From JAZKFT01 sp963845495 (GTDB lineage: Bacteria > Bacteroidota > Bacteroidia > Chitinophagales > Chitinophagaceae), in assembly GCA_963845495.1 (NCBI GenBank), contig CAWJTH010000202.1, forward strand, positions 1 through 64,000: a stretch of 64,000 bases of DNA. Reading direction: 5' to 3'. The notes beneath the pieces are model-generated. The model worked only from the letters and a program-made list of their open reading frames with translations, was not told the DNA's origin and did no database searches. Shown here one piece after another: positions 16,960 through 26,058 of the stretch. A program made the translations under genes and the position numbers. How positions within the stretch are numbered: the first letter of the stretch is position 1; the number at the start of each line of letters is the position of its first letter.

Positions 16960-17189
16960 TCTCTTGTCAGCTTTTTAACTTCTTCATGACTTATTACTTT
17001 TCCTTCTTTTGCCTGTTGTTTTGCCAATTTTAATCTTTCAAGTTGCTCAGGGTTCAATTCGTCCAAAATATCTATTGAATCTTCTTGTAAAATGTCATTT
17101 AATAACACATTTATTTCATTCAACTTATAAGGTTCTTCTACGCTGTCTATTTTTTTGTGGATGCTAGCTTTTAATTCTGATATGTCCAT
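16944..17189 (-). CDS. Antitoxin of a ParE/RelE-type pair (putative)
   Basis: An 81-residue acidic helical protein beginning MDISELKASIHKKIDSV at ATG 17189. The layout (helical N-terminus, then KLAKQQAKEGKVISHEEVKK) is common to antitoxins encoded before ParE/RelE toxins in Bacteroidota; the GKVISHEEV motif is a recurring C-terminal feature. Its end overlaps the start of the broken toxin by 16 nt. With the toxin inactive, the gene is probably a remnant of a former addiction pair. Confidence 0.72.
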   Translation of the reverse strand: MDISELKASIHKKIDSVEEPYKLNEINVLLNDILQEDSIDILDELNPEQLERLKLAKQQAKEGKVISHEEVKKLTREWFMK

Positions 17190-17224
17190 AATCAATATTT
17201 ATTTAAAGATACTTGTAAAACTTC

Positions 17225-18907
17225 TCAACTCAAATATTTCCCCACAATCGGCACCCTTCTGCCAACACCAAACGCTTTTGGCGAAACGCGGATAATGGGA
17301 CAAAACTGGTTACGCTTGTATTCGTTCAAATTGACCATCCTCAAAATGCGATCCACCAATTTAGCCTCGAAACCCATGGCTTTTATCTCGTTCGGGCCTT
17401 GGCGGCGTTCAATATATTGGTAAAGGATCGGATCTAAAATATCATATTCCGGTAAACTGTCACTGTCTTTTTGGTCGGGCCGAAGTTCGGCGCTGGGTGG
17501 TTTGGTAATAATGTTTTCAGGGATGATTTCACCATTTCGATTAATGTATTTGGCCAGCTCAAACACTTGTAATTTATAGCAATCGCCCAACACACCAAGC
17601 CCGCCGGCCATATCGCCGTATAAAGTGCCGTAACCGGTTGAAAGTTCGCTTTTATTGCTGGTATTCAACAATATATAATTGAATTTATTGGCAATAGCCA
17701 TTACCAAATTACCACGTATCCTACTTTGTATATTTTCTTCCGCTACATTAAACGGTAAATCTTTAAAAATGGGTTTTAAGTCCGTTTCAAATTGGTCGAA
17801 GATGTTTTTGATGGGTACGATATCGTAAGCGTTATCTAAGTTTTGGCTTAATTTTTCCGCATCACTTACTGAATGGCCCGTCGAAAACTGGGATGGCATT
17901 AAAATAGCACGTACATTTTCTTTACCCAATGCCGCCACGGCCAATGCTAAAGTTACAGCGCTGTCTATGCCGCCGCTACTGGCAATAATGGCTTGTTTAA
18001 AACCCATTTTACCAAAATAATCTTTTATTCCCAATACCAAAGCGTCGTATACCTGATCAACGTTCAATAATGCATTCAGCTGGCTGGCATCGGGCGCATG
18101 TGCGGGCAATGTTTCTTTAACGGCTGTTGTTCCACCGGTAACAGACCCGTCTTCATGCAGGTCAAATACTTGCAAGTTTTCATCAAACATGGGCATTTGG
18201 CCACAAAGGTTTCCATTTTTGTCGTACACCATCGAAGCGCCATCAAACACAATTTCGGTTTGGCTGCCAACCGCGTTACAATAAAACATCGGCAGCTTAT
18301 ATTTCTTTACATTGGATAAGATTACTGCTTTGCGGTCGTCAAAATGCATGTAATCAAAAGGTGAAGCGCTTAAATTCAACATTAAATCGGGCTGTTGGTC
18401 CATCAAATAATCCATAGGGCAAATACGGTACAATGGATTGTCGCCAACGTTCCAAATGTCTTCGCAAATGGTAACAGCCAATTTTTTTCCCTTAAAATTA
18501 ATAACGCTCCAGCCATAAGCGGGCTCAAAATAGCGGTATTCATCAAATACATCATACGTGGGTAAAAGTGTTTTATGAACCGTTCCCTGCACTTCCTTTT
18601 CGTATAAAAAATAGGCCGCGTTAAATAAATCCTTTCCTTCTTTTATGGGGTTGTGTTCCGGTGCGCCAACCAGCACGGCAATTGTGTCAGCATATTGTTT
18701 TATCTCATCGATTGCTTTATTGCAGCGTTGTATAAAATCATCAAATTCCAAAAAATCTCTCGGCGGATAACCGCAAATGCACAATTCGCTAAACAAAACC
18801 AAATCTGCACCCAAAGATTTTGCCTCTTTTATAGCCGAAATTATTTTTGCCGTGTTCCCTTCAAAATTCCCAACATGATAGTTCTGTTGTGCCAGTGCTA
18901 TTTTCAT
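17225..18907 (-). CDS. nadE: Glutamine-dependent NAD+ synthetase
   Basis: A 560-residue two-domain enzyme that amidates nicotinate adenine dinucleotide to NAD+ using glutamine. The N-terminal nitrilase-type glutaminase has the Glu41-Lys112-Cys148 triad; the C-terminal synthetase has the ATP pyrophosphatase loop SSGGIDS (310-316) and the NTSNKSE/ STGYGTLYGDMAGG segments. The length matches the bacterial glutamine-dependent form, rather than the short ammonia-dependent type. nadC (29610-30476) in the same window supplies an earlier step of the pathway. The gene stands alone on the minus strand. Confidence 0.95.
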   Translation of the reverse strand: MKIALAQQNYHVGNFEGNTAKIISAIKEAKSLGADLVLFSELCICGYPPRDFLEFDDFIQRCNKAIDEIKQYADTIAVLVGAPEHNPIKEGKDLFNAAYFLYEKEVQGTVHKTLLPTYDVFDEYRYFEPAYGWSVINFKGKKLAVTICEDIWNVGDNPLYRICPMDYLMDQQPDLMLNLSASPFDYMHFDDRKAVILSNVKKYKLPMFYCNAVGSQTEIVFDGASMVYDKNGNLCGQMPMFDENLQVFDLHEDGSVTGGTTAVKETLPAHAPDASQLNALLNVDQVYDALVLGIKDYFGKMGFKQAIIASSGGIDSAVTLALAVAALGKENVRAILMPSQFSTGHSVSDAEKLSQNLDNAYDIVPIKNIFDQFETDLKPIFKDLPFNVAEENIQSRIRGNLVMAIANKFNYILLNTSNKSELSTGYGTLYGDMAGGLGVLGDCYKLQVFELAKYINRNGEIIPENIITKPPSAELRPDQKDSDSLPEYDILDPILYQYIERRQGPNEIKAMGFEAKLVDRILRMVNLNEYKRNQFCPIIRVSPKAFGVGRRVPIVGKYLS

Positions 18908-19050
18908 GCGGCAAAATTACGATGGAATTTCTTTTGGTTATTGAATCAATAAGTCGTCGGAGGTCATTTGTAGAAATTTACAAATAGCCTATTCACTTCA
19001 TCCTTTAAAAGCATAAACGTAGCTTGTTTTCAGTTGTATTTTGTAAGAGA

Positions 19051-19058
19051 TATATTTG
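19051..19058 (+). promoter_or_regulatory. Bacteroidota -7 promoter element upstream of the PhyH-like gene
   Basis: TATATTTG matches TAnnTTTG exactly and lies 17 nt before the chosen ATG at 19075. The element falls inside the alternative longer reading frame from 19024, which supports the shorter start. Confidence 0.45.
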
Positions 19059-19074
19059 TATAACAAATTTTTTT

Positions 19075-20106
19075 ATGGAATTAGATAGTGTTAAGCCGCA
19101 ATTTTTATTGCCTTCTTCCACTGAGACAGGCAAAATAAATATTATGCACCTAAAACGGTTCTGGTCAAAATCGGCAGCAAAAAGAGAAGGAAATAAACAC
19201 CATCATATACCAGACGAATGGGTACTTGATACCACACTTTTAAGTGCATTGGGCCTGGGAATTGAACAAACAATGCGGTATCTGTATCTAGAAAATCCTG
19301 ATTTTGATACGTTTGAAGATTGGATATTGGAAATAAACGGCCAGTCTATTACGGAAGAAAAAATAGAAAGATTCAACAACCAGATCACCAATAATCCGCC
19401 GCAGGCTGCGGGTAACATACAACCCACATTGAACGGGGAACAGATGGATTTTTGGAATGAGAACGGTTATATCATCCTGCGCAACGCCGTGCCTAAAACC
19501 GATTGTGATGCCACCGTTCAATTAATTTGCGATTTTTTGACAGTTGATATTAACGACCCGGCCACTTGGTACAATCTGCACCCCGCTAAACAAGGCATTA
19601 TGGTACAATTGTTTCAGCACCCTTTGTTGCAAAAAAACCGGGATTCCCCAATTATTAAGGCCGCTTACGAGCAATTATGGCGTAGAAAAGATATTTGGGT
19701 AAATACCGATCGGGTAGGTTTTAATCCGCCAGAAACAGAAACTTATCATTTTTCAGGGCCGCATCTACATTGGGATGTTAGCATTGCGCAGCCCATCCCT
19801 TTTGGGTTGCAGGGAATTTTATACCTAACAGATACAAAAGCCAACCAAGGCGCATTTACATTGGTACCCGGTTTTCAAAACCGCATCGCTGCCTGGATGG
19901 ATAACTTGCCAACAGGAACCAATCCCAGAACGCAAAACATGCATGCATTGGGTTCAAAACCTATTGCCGCCAATGCCGGCGATTTTATTATATGGCACCA
20001 TGCATTGCCGCACGGCAGCAGCCCCAACACTTCTATCGTTCCGCGTTTTGTTCAATACATCAATTATGCTCCTTTAGACCCTGAAATGAAAAGGATTTGG
20101 ATATAA
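19075..20106 (+). CDS. Phytanoyl-CoA dioxygenase (PhyH) family oxygenase
   Basis: A 343-residue Fe(II)/2-oxoglutarate oxygenase. The C-terminal jelly roll carries the iron triad as HLHWD (His232-x-Asp234) and LPHGS (His313), with Arg324 in PRFVQY placed to bind 2-oxoglutarate. GYIILRNAVP (about 132-141) is the usual opening of the PhyH fold. An N-terminal helical segment of roughly 120 residues precedes it. The substrate is unknown and the gene is not in an operon. ATG 19075 is preferred over 19024 because of the promoter element between them. Confidence 0.85.
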   Translation: MELDSVKPQFLLPSSTETGKINIMHLKRFWSKSAAKREGNKHHHIPDEWVLDTTLLSALGLGIEQTMRYLYLENPDFDTFEDWILEINGQSITEEKIERFNNQITNNPPQAAGNIQPTLNGEQMDFWNENGYIILRNAVPKTDCDATVQLICDFLTVDINDPATWYNLHPAKQGIMVQLFQHPLLQKNRDSPIIKAAYEQLWRRKDIWVNTDRVGFNPPETETYHFSGPHLHWDVSIAQPIPFGLQGILYLTDTKANQGAFTLVPGFQNRIAAWMDNLPTGTNPRTQNMHALGSKPIAANAGDFIIWHHALPHGSSPNTSIVPRFVQYINYAPLDPEMKRIWI

Positions 20107-20331
20107 ATGGACGTTAATAAAATTTTCCGTTCGAAGAATTGCAAATAGGCTAAATGGCATTATCTGCAAAACCATCCATCTATTCTTTACTTTACCGCTA
20201 AATGTCCGTTTTATCAAGCTTTGTTTGCAACTCTTTATTCTTTTTGATTAATCCACCACCCATCAAATTAATTTGCCCATCCCGCAATTTCAAGTCAACT
20301 TTAGCGCAATCAATCTTTTCAATAAAAACTT

Positions 20332-21858
20332 ATGAGAAAATCCCTTGCCGCATTTGTTGCTTTGTATTGTTGCACCATCAATTTATCTGCCCAGAAATCA
20401 GTTGAAATGGCGTTGACCGCCAAGCCTGAAAAGCCCGTGGTGATGAACCGCATGGTAAATGTCGACTCATCTGTTACCACCAAAAACGAAGTAACCATCA
20501 AAGGCATTCGGGTTCCGTACACCGCCACCGCTGGCACGTTGCCGGTTTGGGATGAAGACGGCAAGGCCATCGCCTCCGTTTTTTATACTTATTACGAACG
20601 CACCGATGTAAAAGACCGGGCATCGCGGCCACTGGTTATTTCTTTCAACGGTGGTCCAGGAACACCGTCTGTTTGGATGGAAATCGGTTACACCGGGCCT
20701 CGCATTTTAAATATCGATGAGGAAGGTTACCCAATTCAACCGTACGGTGTGCACGAAAACCAGAATTCGATTTTAGATGTGGCTGATATCGTGTACGTGG
20801 ATCCGGTAAACACAGGTTTTTCACGTCCGGTAAATAAAGATGTACCCACTAAAACTTTTTACGGTGTAAATGCCGACATAAAATATTTGGCTGAATGGCT
20901 AAACACATTTGTAACCCGCAAAAACCGCTGGGCTTCACCAAAATATTTAATCGGCGAAAGTTATGGTACCACAAGGGTTTCGGGCTTAGCGCTGGAATTA
21001 CAAAACGCTCAATGGATGTATTTAAACGGTGTGATTTTGGTTTCACCAACCGAATTGGGGATCGAAAGAAATGGGCCTGTTGCTGAAGCATTGATGTTGC
21101 CATATTATTCGGCTACGGCTTGGTACCACAAGGCATTGGGCGCCGATTTGTTGCAAAAAGATTTGACCGATATGTTGCCCGAAGTGGAAGATTTTACTAT
21201 CAACCAATTGATACCGGCCATGGCAAAAGGTAGCAATTTGCCCGATGACCAAAAGCAACAAATTGCAGCCAAAATGGCCAAATATTGCGGCTTGTCTGAA
21301 AAAACAATTTTGCAACATAATTTAGATATTGAGCCAGACTTTTTTTGGAAAGAATTGCTGCGTGACAAGGGTTTTACCATTGGCCGCTTAGATTCGCGTT
21401 ATCGCGGTATCGACAAGCAATCGGCCGGCGAAGGCCCTGATTACAATGCCGAATTAACGGCTTGGCTGCATGCGTTTACGCCGGCCATCAATATTTATTT
21501 GCGGGAGGATTTAAATTTTAAGACTGATTTAAAATACAATATGTTCGGCAATGTGTGGCCTTGGGATAACACGCATAACCAAACGGGCGAAAACCTGCGT
21601 CAAGCAATGGCGCAAAACCCTTATTTACATTTAATGGTACAATCTGGTTATTACGATGGTGCCTGCGATTATTTCAATGCCAAATACAGCATGTGGCAAT
21701 TGGATCCGAGCGGTAAATTAAAAGATAGGATGACTTGGAAAGGTTTCCGTAGCGGCCACATGATGTACCTACGCAAAAACGATTTGGTAAACGCTAACGA
21801 GCAGCTTCGGGAATTTATAAAAACTTCATTTAAGGCGGGTGAGCCGGCCAAGTTTTAG
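20332..21858 (+). CDS. Secreted S10-family serine carboxypeptidase-like peptidase
   Basis: A 508-residue exported alpha/beta hydrolase. A Sec signal peptide (MRKSLAAFVALYCCTINLSA) is followed by the oxyanion region FNGGPGTPSVW (about 105-115) and the nucleophile motif GESYG (208-212, Ser210). Near the C-terminus SGYYDGACDYF provides the likely Asp and SGHMMY the likely His476, in the order expected of S10 carboxypeptidases. Bacterial S10 members of this type are periplasmic or outer-membrane peptidases. A perfect hairpin follows the stop codon by 7 nt. Confidence 0.88.
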   Translation: MRKSLAAFVALYCCTINLSAQKSVEMALTAKPEKPVVMNRMVNVDSSVTTKNEVTIKGIRVPYTATAGTLPVWDEDGKAIASVFYTYYERTDVKDRASRPLVISFNGGPGTPSVWMEIGYTGPRILNIDEEGYPIQPYGVHENQNSILDVADIVYVDPVNTGFSRPVNKDVPTKTFYGVNADIKYLAEWLNTFVTRKNRWASPKYLIGESYGTTRVSGLALELQNAQWMYLNGVILVSPTELGIERNGPVAEALMLPYYSATAWYHKALGADLLQKDLTDMLPEVEDFTINQLIPAMAKGSNLPDDQKQQIAAKMAKYCGLSEKTILQHNLDIEPDFFWKELLRDKGFTIGRLDSRYRGIDKQSAGEGPDYNAELTAWLHAFTPAINIYLREDLNFKTDLKYNMFGNVWPWDNTHNQTGENLRQAMAQNPYLHLMVQSGYYDGACDYFNAKYSMWQLDPSGKLKDRMTWKGFRSGHMMYLRKNDLVNANEQLREFIKTSFKAGEPAKF

Positions 21859-21865
21859 TTGGGCC

Positions 21866-22057
21866 GTGTCAGACGCCTTTGTATTTTGGGCGTCTGACAC
21901 ATGGACGTGGATGAATATTTGCCTAGAAGGATGGAAACACGGATGGGACAGATCGAAGGGATTTTCACGGATTTATTGTTTGGATGATTTAATCCTATCC
22001 AAGCAATAAATCCGTTTTTTTCTGTTCCATCTGTTCCATCCGTGTTTCCATCCTTCT
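21866..22057. repeat. Composite repeat: 12-bp-stem hairpin plus 22-bp inverted arms (copy 1)
   Basis: GTGTCAGACGCC (21866-21877) pairs perfectly with GGCGTCTGACAC (21889-21900) around TTTGTATTTTG. Next comes AGAAGGATGGAAACACGGAT and two further bases (21925-21946), the exact inverse of 22036-22057. The inner sequence (CACGGATTTATTG / CAATAAATCCG) also pairs. A diverged copy in the same orientation is at 23154-23352, so the two bracket the NdpA gene. Confidence 0.85.
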
Positions 22058-22059
22058 AG

Positions 22060-23118
22060 TTACCGATCCTGCATTTCCACATTTTCAAAATAAATTTTAT
22101 AAAATTTTCGGCCGTCGCTTTCCACGCCTTGCTGAATCAATTCGCGGTTACCGTGAATGTAAACATGGAAGTTTTTATCCAATTTCAACACATTCTTAAA
22201 CATTTTAGCTTGCTTTTTTACTGCTTGCCCATTAATTTCAAATTGGTCATCTAATTCAATTCCATTCTTTTCTCTATATTTTTCATCAAAATCTTGAAAA
22301 GATTCGATGAGATTGGCATGATGGAAAACTTCGTTCTCAAATTCTGATTTTTCGAATTGCTCGTGGGTTTTAAAATATTCGACAGAGCGGTTTAGCAAGT
22401 CAATCTGGTCGGTTTTGGTGAGGCTAAATTCTTCCGAAACTTGTTGTGTTACAAAATTTTTGGTGATGGCCATCATATCTTTTGTAAAATGATAAGCATC
22501 GCTGCAAGGTTTTATTTGCAAGAACAATTCTTTCCAATATTGCGCTTCTTGTTGTTTGTTCGATTTGTCGATGACACAAACTTTATAGCCGTTTTCCTTG
22601 TCGGTGTTCAAAATAATGCATCCTTTATCTAACTTGTCGATGTTGATGCCGTCTTCAAATTTGATGGAAAATTCGCCCGACTCGTTACCTACTTTTAAAA
22701 AAGATTGCTTGTTTTCCGATTTAAAAATACCGATGGCATCCATTGGTTGGTCATCAATACCCAAATTAGAAAAATAGGCTACAAATACATCGCCCGGTTT
22801 TATATTGGGATGAGTGGAAACTTCATATAAGTGTTTGGCAATATCAACCGAAGTTGGCTGCAACGTGTTATGATCCTCAAAAACCTGCGAAGCAAAATGA
22901 AAAAGCGGGTTCAAATTAAAATCGCCGTTGCTAAAAGTAAAATTGTAAAATTCTGCGGTGGCAAAAGGCGGAATAAAAAATTTAAATAGCAATTCTTTGG
23001 TATTATCTTCCTCAATATCCATCAAATTGGTAGAAAGGTATATTTCTTCGCCATTCGTTTTGTTGCCTACGTGATGCAGGGCAACCTGTTCTAATTTGGC
23101 CGCGGTAAAATCGAGCAT
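22060..23118 (-). CDS. Nucleoid-associated protein, NdpA/YejK family
   Basis: A 352-residue soluble protein. The opening (AAKLEQVALHHVGNKTNGEEIYLS) and the core LSLTKTDQIDLLNRSVEYF, DYF...K.FNLDE-like regions fit the 37-kDa nucleoid-associated protein NdpA/YejK family, which binds DNA in the compacted chromosome. The later segment FHVYIHGNRELIQQG and GRKFYKIYF match the C-terminal part of that family. No membrane segment. Notably, similar composite repeats in direct orientation flank the gene on both sides. Confidence 0.72.
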   Translation of the reverse strand: MLDFTAAKLEQVALHHVGNKTNGEEIYLSTNLMDIEEDNTKELLFKFFIPPFATAEFYNFTFSNGDFNLNPLFHFASQVFEDHNTLQPTSVDIAKHLYEVSTHPNIKPGDVFVAYFSNLGIDDQPMDAIGIFKSENKQSFLKVGNESGEFSIKFEDGINIDKLDKGCIILNTDKENGYKVCVIDKSNKQQEAQYWKELFLQIKPCSDAYHFTKDMMAITKNFVTQQVSEEFSLTKTDQIDLLNRSVEYFKTHEQFEKSEFENEVFHHANLIESFQDFDEKYREKNGIELDDQFEINGQAVKKQAKMFKNVLKLDKNFHVYIHGNRELIQQGVESDGRKFYKIYFENVEMQDR

Positions 23119-23153
23119 GGTAAAAAGTTGGCGGCAAAAATATGAAGCTCGAA

Positions 23154-23352
23154 CGTGTCAGCCACCTTTGTATTTTGGGCGTCGGACACATGGCCTGTTT
23201 AGGGCGTGTTAGAAGCCCAGCAAAGATGGGAACGCGGATGACACAGATTTGACGGAAAAGAATAGATTTAAAACCTTGCGGCTTTGAAAATAAGCTAGCC
23301 AATAATAAATCCGTGCAAATCCTTCTGATCCGTGTCATCCGTGTTCCCATCC
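23154..23352. repeat. Composite repeat (copy 2) upstream of the NdpA gene
   Basis: The core CCTTTGTATTTTGGGCGTC followed by GACACATGG matches copy 1 (21866-22057) almost exactly, and the same order follows: GATGGGAACGCGGATGACAC (23225-23244) with its inverse CATCCGTGTTCCCATC ending at 23352. The first hairpin has decayed here (GTGTCAGCCACC instead of GTGTCAGACGCC). Confidence 0.8.
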
Positions 23353-23365
23353 AATCTTAGCCAAG

Positions 23366-23373
23366 TATCTTTG
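23366..23373 (+). promoter_or_regulatory. Bacteroidota -7 promoter element upstream of the HD hydrolase
   Basis: TATCTTTG matches TAnnTTTG exactly but lies only 8 nt before the ATG at 23381, which would leave a very short leader or none. The preceding -33 region is taken up by the repeat arm. Confidence 0.35.
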
Positions 23374-23380
23374 CCAGCTA

Positions 23381-24568
23381 ATGCGAAAAATCATTAACGA
23401 TCCCGTTTATGGGTTTATTACCATCGATAAACCAATTATCCAGCACGTGGTGGCGCACCCGTTTTACCAGCGGCTTCGCCGCATTCACCAAATGGCATTG
23501 GCAAGTATGGTTTATCCGGGTGCCGTACATACAAGGCTGCATCACAGTTTGGGTGCATACCATTTAATGTGTTTGGCATTAACAGAGCTAAAAAGAAAAG
23601 GTAACGATATAACCGAAGAAGAAGATACCGCCGCAAAAATTGCCATCTTGCTGCACGATGCAGGCCACGGCCCATACAGCCATGCATTGGAAGGAACATT
23701 GTTGCAAAACGTTCATCATGAATCGATTAGCTTGCAAATCATGCATCAGCTAAACCAAGAAATGGACGGTCAATTGCAAATGGCCATCGATATTTTTACA
23801 GATAACTATCCAAAAAAATATCTACATCAATTAATAAGTGGCCAATTGGATGTGGACCGTATGGATTATTTAACAAGAGACAGCTTTTTTACCGGCGTAA
23901 GCGAAGGCGTAATTGGTTACGACCGCATTATTAGCATGCTTACCGTGCACAATGGGCAATTAATGGTGGAAGAAAAAGCCATTTATTCCATCGAAAAGTT
24001 TTTGGTGGCACGTCGATTGATGTACTGGCAAGTGTACTTGCACAAAACGGTGCTGGTGGCAGAGCAAATGTTGGTGCGCACAATTAGGCGGGCTAAAGAA
24101 ATAAATGCAGAGGCCCAAGGTTCTTTGGGTTATTTTTTACAGCATGCCAATTTAGATTTGGCTTCGCCAGAATTGTTGCAGAAGTTTTGTCAATTAGATG
24201 ATGTGGATGTGATGATGGCCATTAAAAATTGGCAACACCACCCAGATATTGTACTCGCAACGCTTTGTAACGGGTTGTTAAACAGGAAGTTATTTAAAAT
24301 AAAATTTTACAACGAGGCAGTAAATGCTGAATTGTTGGAACAAAGGAAAGAAGAATTGAAAGCCACTTATGGTTTGGATGATGAATCAGTAAATTATTTT
24401 GTATTTACCGGCGAAGTGAAAAACACTACTTACGACAGCACCGATGAACGCATCAATATTTTATTTAAGGATAAAACAGTGAAAGATATTTCTGAAGTGG
24501 ACAATGCTTTGATTTTGAAAGGGCTAGCAGCCACAGCTAGGAAATTCTATATTTGCTCAATTAGATAA
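23381..24568 (+). CDS. HD-domain phosphohydrolase (dNTPase-like)
   Basis: A 395-residue protein with an HD metal-dependent phosphohydrolase domain: His54 in TRLHHS, HDAGHGPYSH at 92-101, and the distal aspartate in GQLDVDRMDYL (about 155-163). The layout resembles dGTPase/SAMHD1-like enzymes that hydrolyse dNTPs, but activity cannot be fixed from sequence. In many Bacteroidota this gene sits just before lpxD, as here. ATG 23381 begins MRKIINDPVYGFI, the conserved family N-terminus. Confidence 0.87.
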   Translation: MRKIINDPVYGFITIDKPIIQHVVAHPFYQRLRRIHQMALASMVYPGAVHTRLHHSLGAYHLMCLALTELKRKGNDITEEEDTAAKIAILLHDAGHGPYSHALEGTLLQNVHHESISLQIMHQLNQEMDGQLQMAIDIFTDNYPKKYLHQLISGQLDVDRMDYLTRDSFFTGVSEGVIGYDRIISMLTVHNGQLMVEEKAIYSIEKFLVARRLMYWQVYLHKTVLVAEQMLVRTIRRAKEINAEAQGSLGYFLQHANLDLASPELLQKFCQLDDVDVMMAIKNWQHHPDIVLATLCNGLLNRKLFKIKFYNEAVNAELLEQRKEELKATYGLDDESVNYFVFTGEVKNTTYDSTDERINILFKDKTVKDISEVDNALILKGLAATARKFYICSIR

Positions 24569-24575
24569 AAGCGGT

Positions 24576-24657
24576 GAGCTATTAGCTGTTAGCTTTGAGC
24601 TATCAAAATAGATAGTTTTATCAAGGCTCAAAGCTCATAGCTCACAGCTCAAAGCTC
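24576..24657. repeat. Inverted repeat pair, GAGCTATTAGCTGTTAGC family
   Basis: The left arm (24576-24604) begins 8 nt after the HD hydrolase stop; the right arm (24626-24657, GCTCAAAGCTCATAGCTCAC and on) ends 6 nt before the lpxD ATG. They pair imperfectly over about 29 nt with a 21-nt loop, so nearly the whole spacer is one hairpin. Confidence 0.75.
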
Positions 24658-24662
24658 AATTT

Positions 24663-25715
24663 ATGACATTCACCGCAGCACAAATAGCCATGATGATTGG
24701 CGGACAGGTAGAGGGAAATATGGACGCCGCTGTTGGCTCCTTTGGGAAGATTGAAGAGGCGCATGCTGGACAATTATCGTTTTTGGCTAACCCAAAATAC
24801 GAAGAATTTTTATATACCACCAAGGCTAGCGTGGTAATCGTTAACCAAAGTTTGGAACTAAAACAGATGGTGTCCACTTCCATCATAAGGGTGCCAGATG
24901 CTTATTCGGCTTTTGCCGCTTTGCTTGAAAAATACCAACAGCTTCAAACACAACAACTTACGGGCATTGAGCAGCCTTCGCATATTGATACCAGTGCCAA
25001 ACTAGGGGAAAATGTTTTTATTGGCGCATTTGCATATATCAGTAAAAATGTAAGCATCGGCAATAATGTAAAAATTTTCCCACAGGTTTTTTTGGGTGAA
25101 AACGTGATGGTTGATGATGACTGTATTTTAATGCCTGGCGTAAAAGTTTACCACGATTGTGTTCTCGGTAAAAGCGTAACTATCCATTCTAACGCAGTAA
25201 TTGGCAGCGATGGGTTTGGTTTTGCTCCGCAAACAGACGGTAGCTATAAAAAAATTCCACAGATTGGAAATGTAATATTAGAAGATAATGTTGAAATTGG
25301 TAGCAATGCTTCCATCGACAGGGCTACAATGGGCAGCACCATTATTAGAAGCGGTGCAAAAATTGATAATCTGGTGCAAATAGCCCATAATGTTGAAGTG
25401 GGCAGCCATACCGTTATTGCTGCGCAAGCCGGCATTAGTGGCAGCACAAAGGTTGGAAGTAATGCTATGATTGGCGGCCAAGCTGGCGTAGTTGGGCACC
25501 TAATAATTGCTGATGGCGCTAAAGTTGCAGCACAAAGTGGCGTATCTAAGTCAATAAAAGCCGGAAAAGCAGTAACTGGCTCGCCGGCTTATGATAATTT
25601 ATTGGCACTTCGCAGCCAAGCAGCAACCCGCAGGTTACCAGAACTGGAAAAGAAAGTGTTGGCTTTGGAAAAGATAATTGTAGAGTTGAAGGAAGCGTTC
25701 GTTGTTAAATCATAA
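24663..25715 (+). CDS. lpxD: UDP-3-O-acylglucosamine N-acyltransferase LpxD
   Basis: A 350-residue enzyme adding the 3-hydroxyacyl chain to N-2 of the lipid A precursor. The N-terminal uridine-binding domain (MTFTAAQIAMMIGGQVEG and LSFLANPKYE) is followed by left-handed beta-helix hexapeptide repeats from about residue 105 to 320, with the catalytic His in IAHNVEVG and HSNAVIGSDGFGF. A C-terminal helix (about 325-350) completes the trimer. lpxC-fabZ and lpxA, the usual next genes in Bacteroidota, are not here; leuS follows instead. A second LpxD-like gene is at 48739-49686. Confidence 0.95.
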   Translation: MTFTAAQIAMMIGGQVEGNMDAAVGSFGKIEEAHAGQLSFLANPKYEEFLYTTKASVVIVNQSLELKQMVSTSIIRVPDAYSAFAALLEKYQQLQTQQLTGIEQPSHIDTSAKLGENVFIGAFAYISKNVSIGNNVKIFPQVFLGENVMVDDDCILMPGVKVYHDCVLGKSVTIHSNAVIGSDGFGFAPQTDGSYKKIPQIGNVILEDNVEIGSNASIDRATMGSTIIRSGAKIDNLVQIAHNVEVGSHTVIAAQAGISGSTKVGSNAMIGGQAGVVGHLIIADGAKVAAQSGVSKSIKAGKAVTGSPAYDNLLALRSQAATRRLPELEKKVLALEKIIVELKEAFVVKS

Positions 25716-26058
25716 GCAATTTTCATTTGGTTGTAACAATTGGAAAGCCAAAACCGCACAATTTTCCAAGCTTAAAAATTTTTTTAAAAAGAAATTATTT
25801 TTGCCAATAGAGCAAAAGCATGGGCCTTTGTGAGCCATAATTAATGGTATTGTTAAGTGAATGATGCCGTGGAAAACCATTGTTCAACGGAGCTCCTCGA
25901 TGCCTCAGGATAAACTTTGCCACAAATGCTCCTACATTGCTTCCAAAGCTGGTCACCAAAAAACCTTTTGTACCCATACTTTTGCAACAATAAACAATTA
26001 GAAATTTTTATCTAAGAATGGTGTAATTATTCACCATTCACTATTTACCATTCACGAT
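25716..26058. other. Spacer between lpxD and leuS
   Basis: A 343-nt spacer. A 60-codon open frame on the minus strand (25977-25795, MGTKGFLVTSFGSNVGAF and on) has no recognisable similarity or coding support and is probably spurious. The last 37 nt (TTATTCACCATTCACTATTT, then ACCATTCACGAT) form a GTGGTGAATAGTGAG-family arm ending directly at the leuS ATG. A degenerate inverse may lie near 25845-25866. Confidence 0.5.

Noticed and set aside
19024..19074. Longer start of the PhyH-like gene
   Set aside because: The extension covers a perfect TAnnTTTG promoter element and has cysteine/aromatic-rich sequence unlike the family.
20107..20331. Small gene at 20202-20405 overlapping the S10 peptidase start
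   Set aside because: Overlaps the signal peptide region out of frame and shows no family features.
25795..25977. 60-codon minus-strand open frame between lpxD and leuS
   Set aside because: No recognisable family, low complexity absent but no ribosome site or conservation to support it; kept only as a note in the spacer entry.
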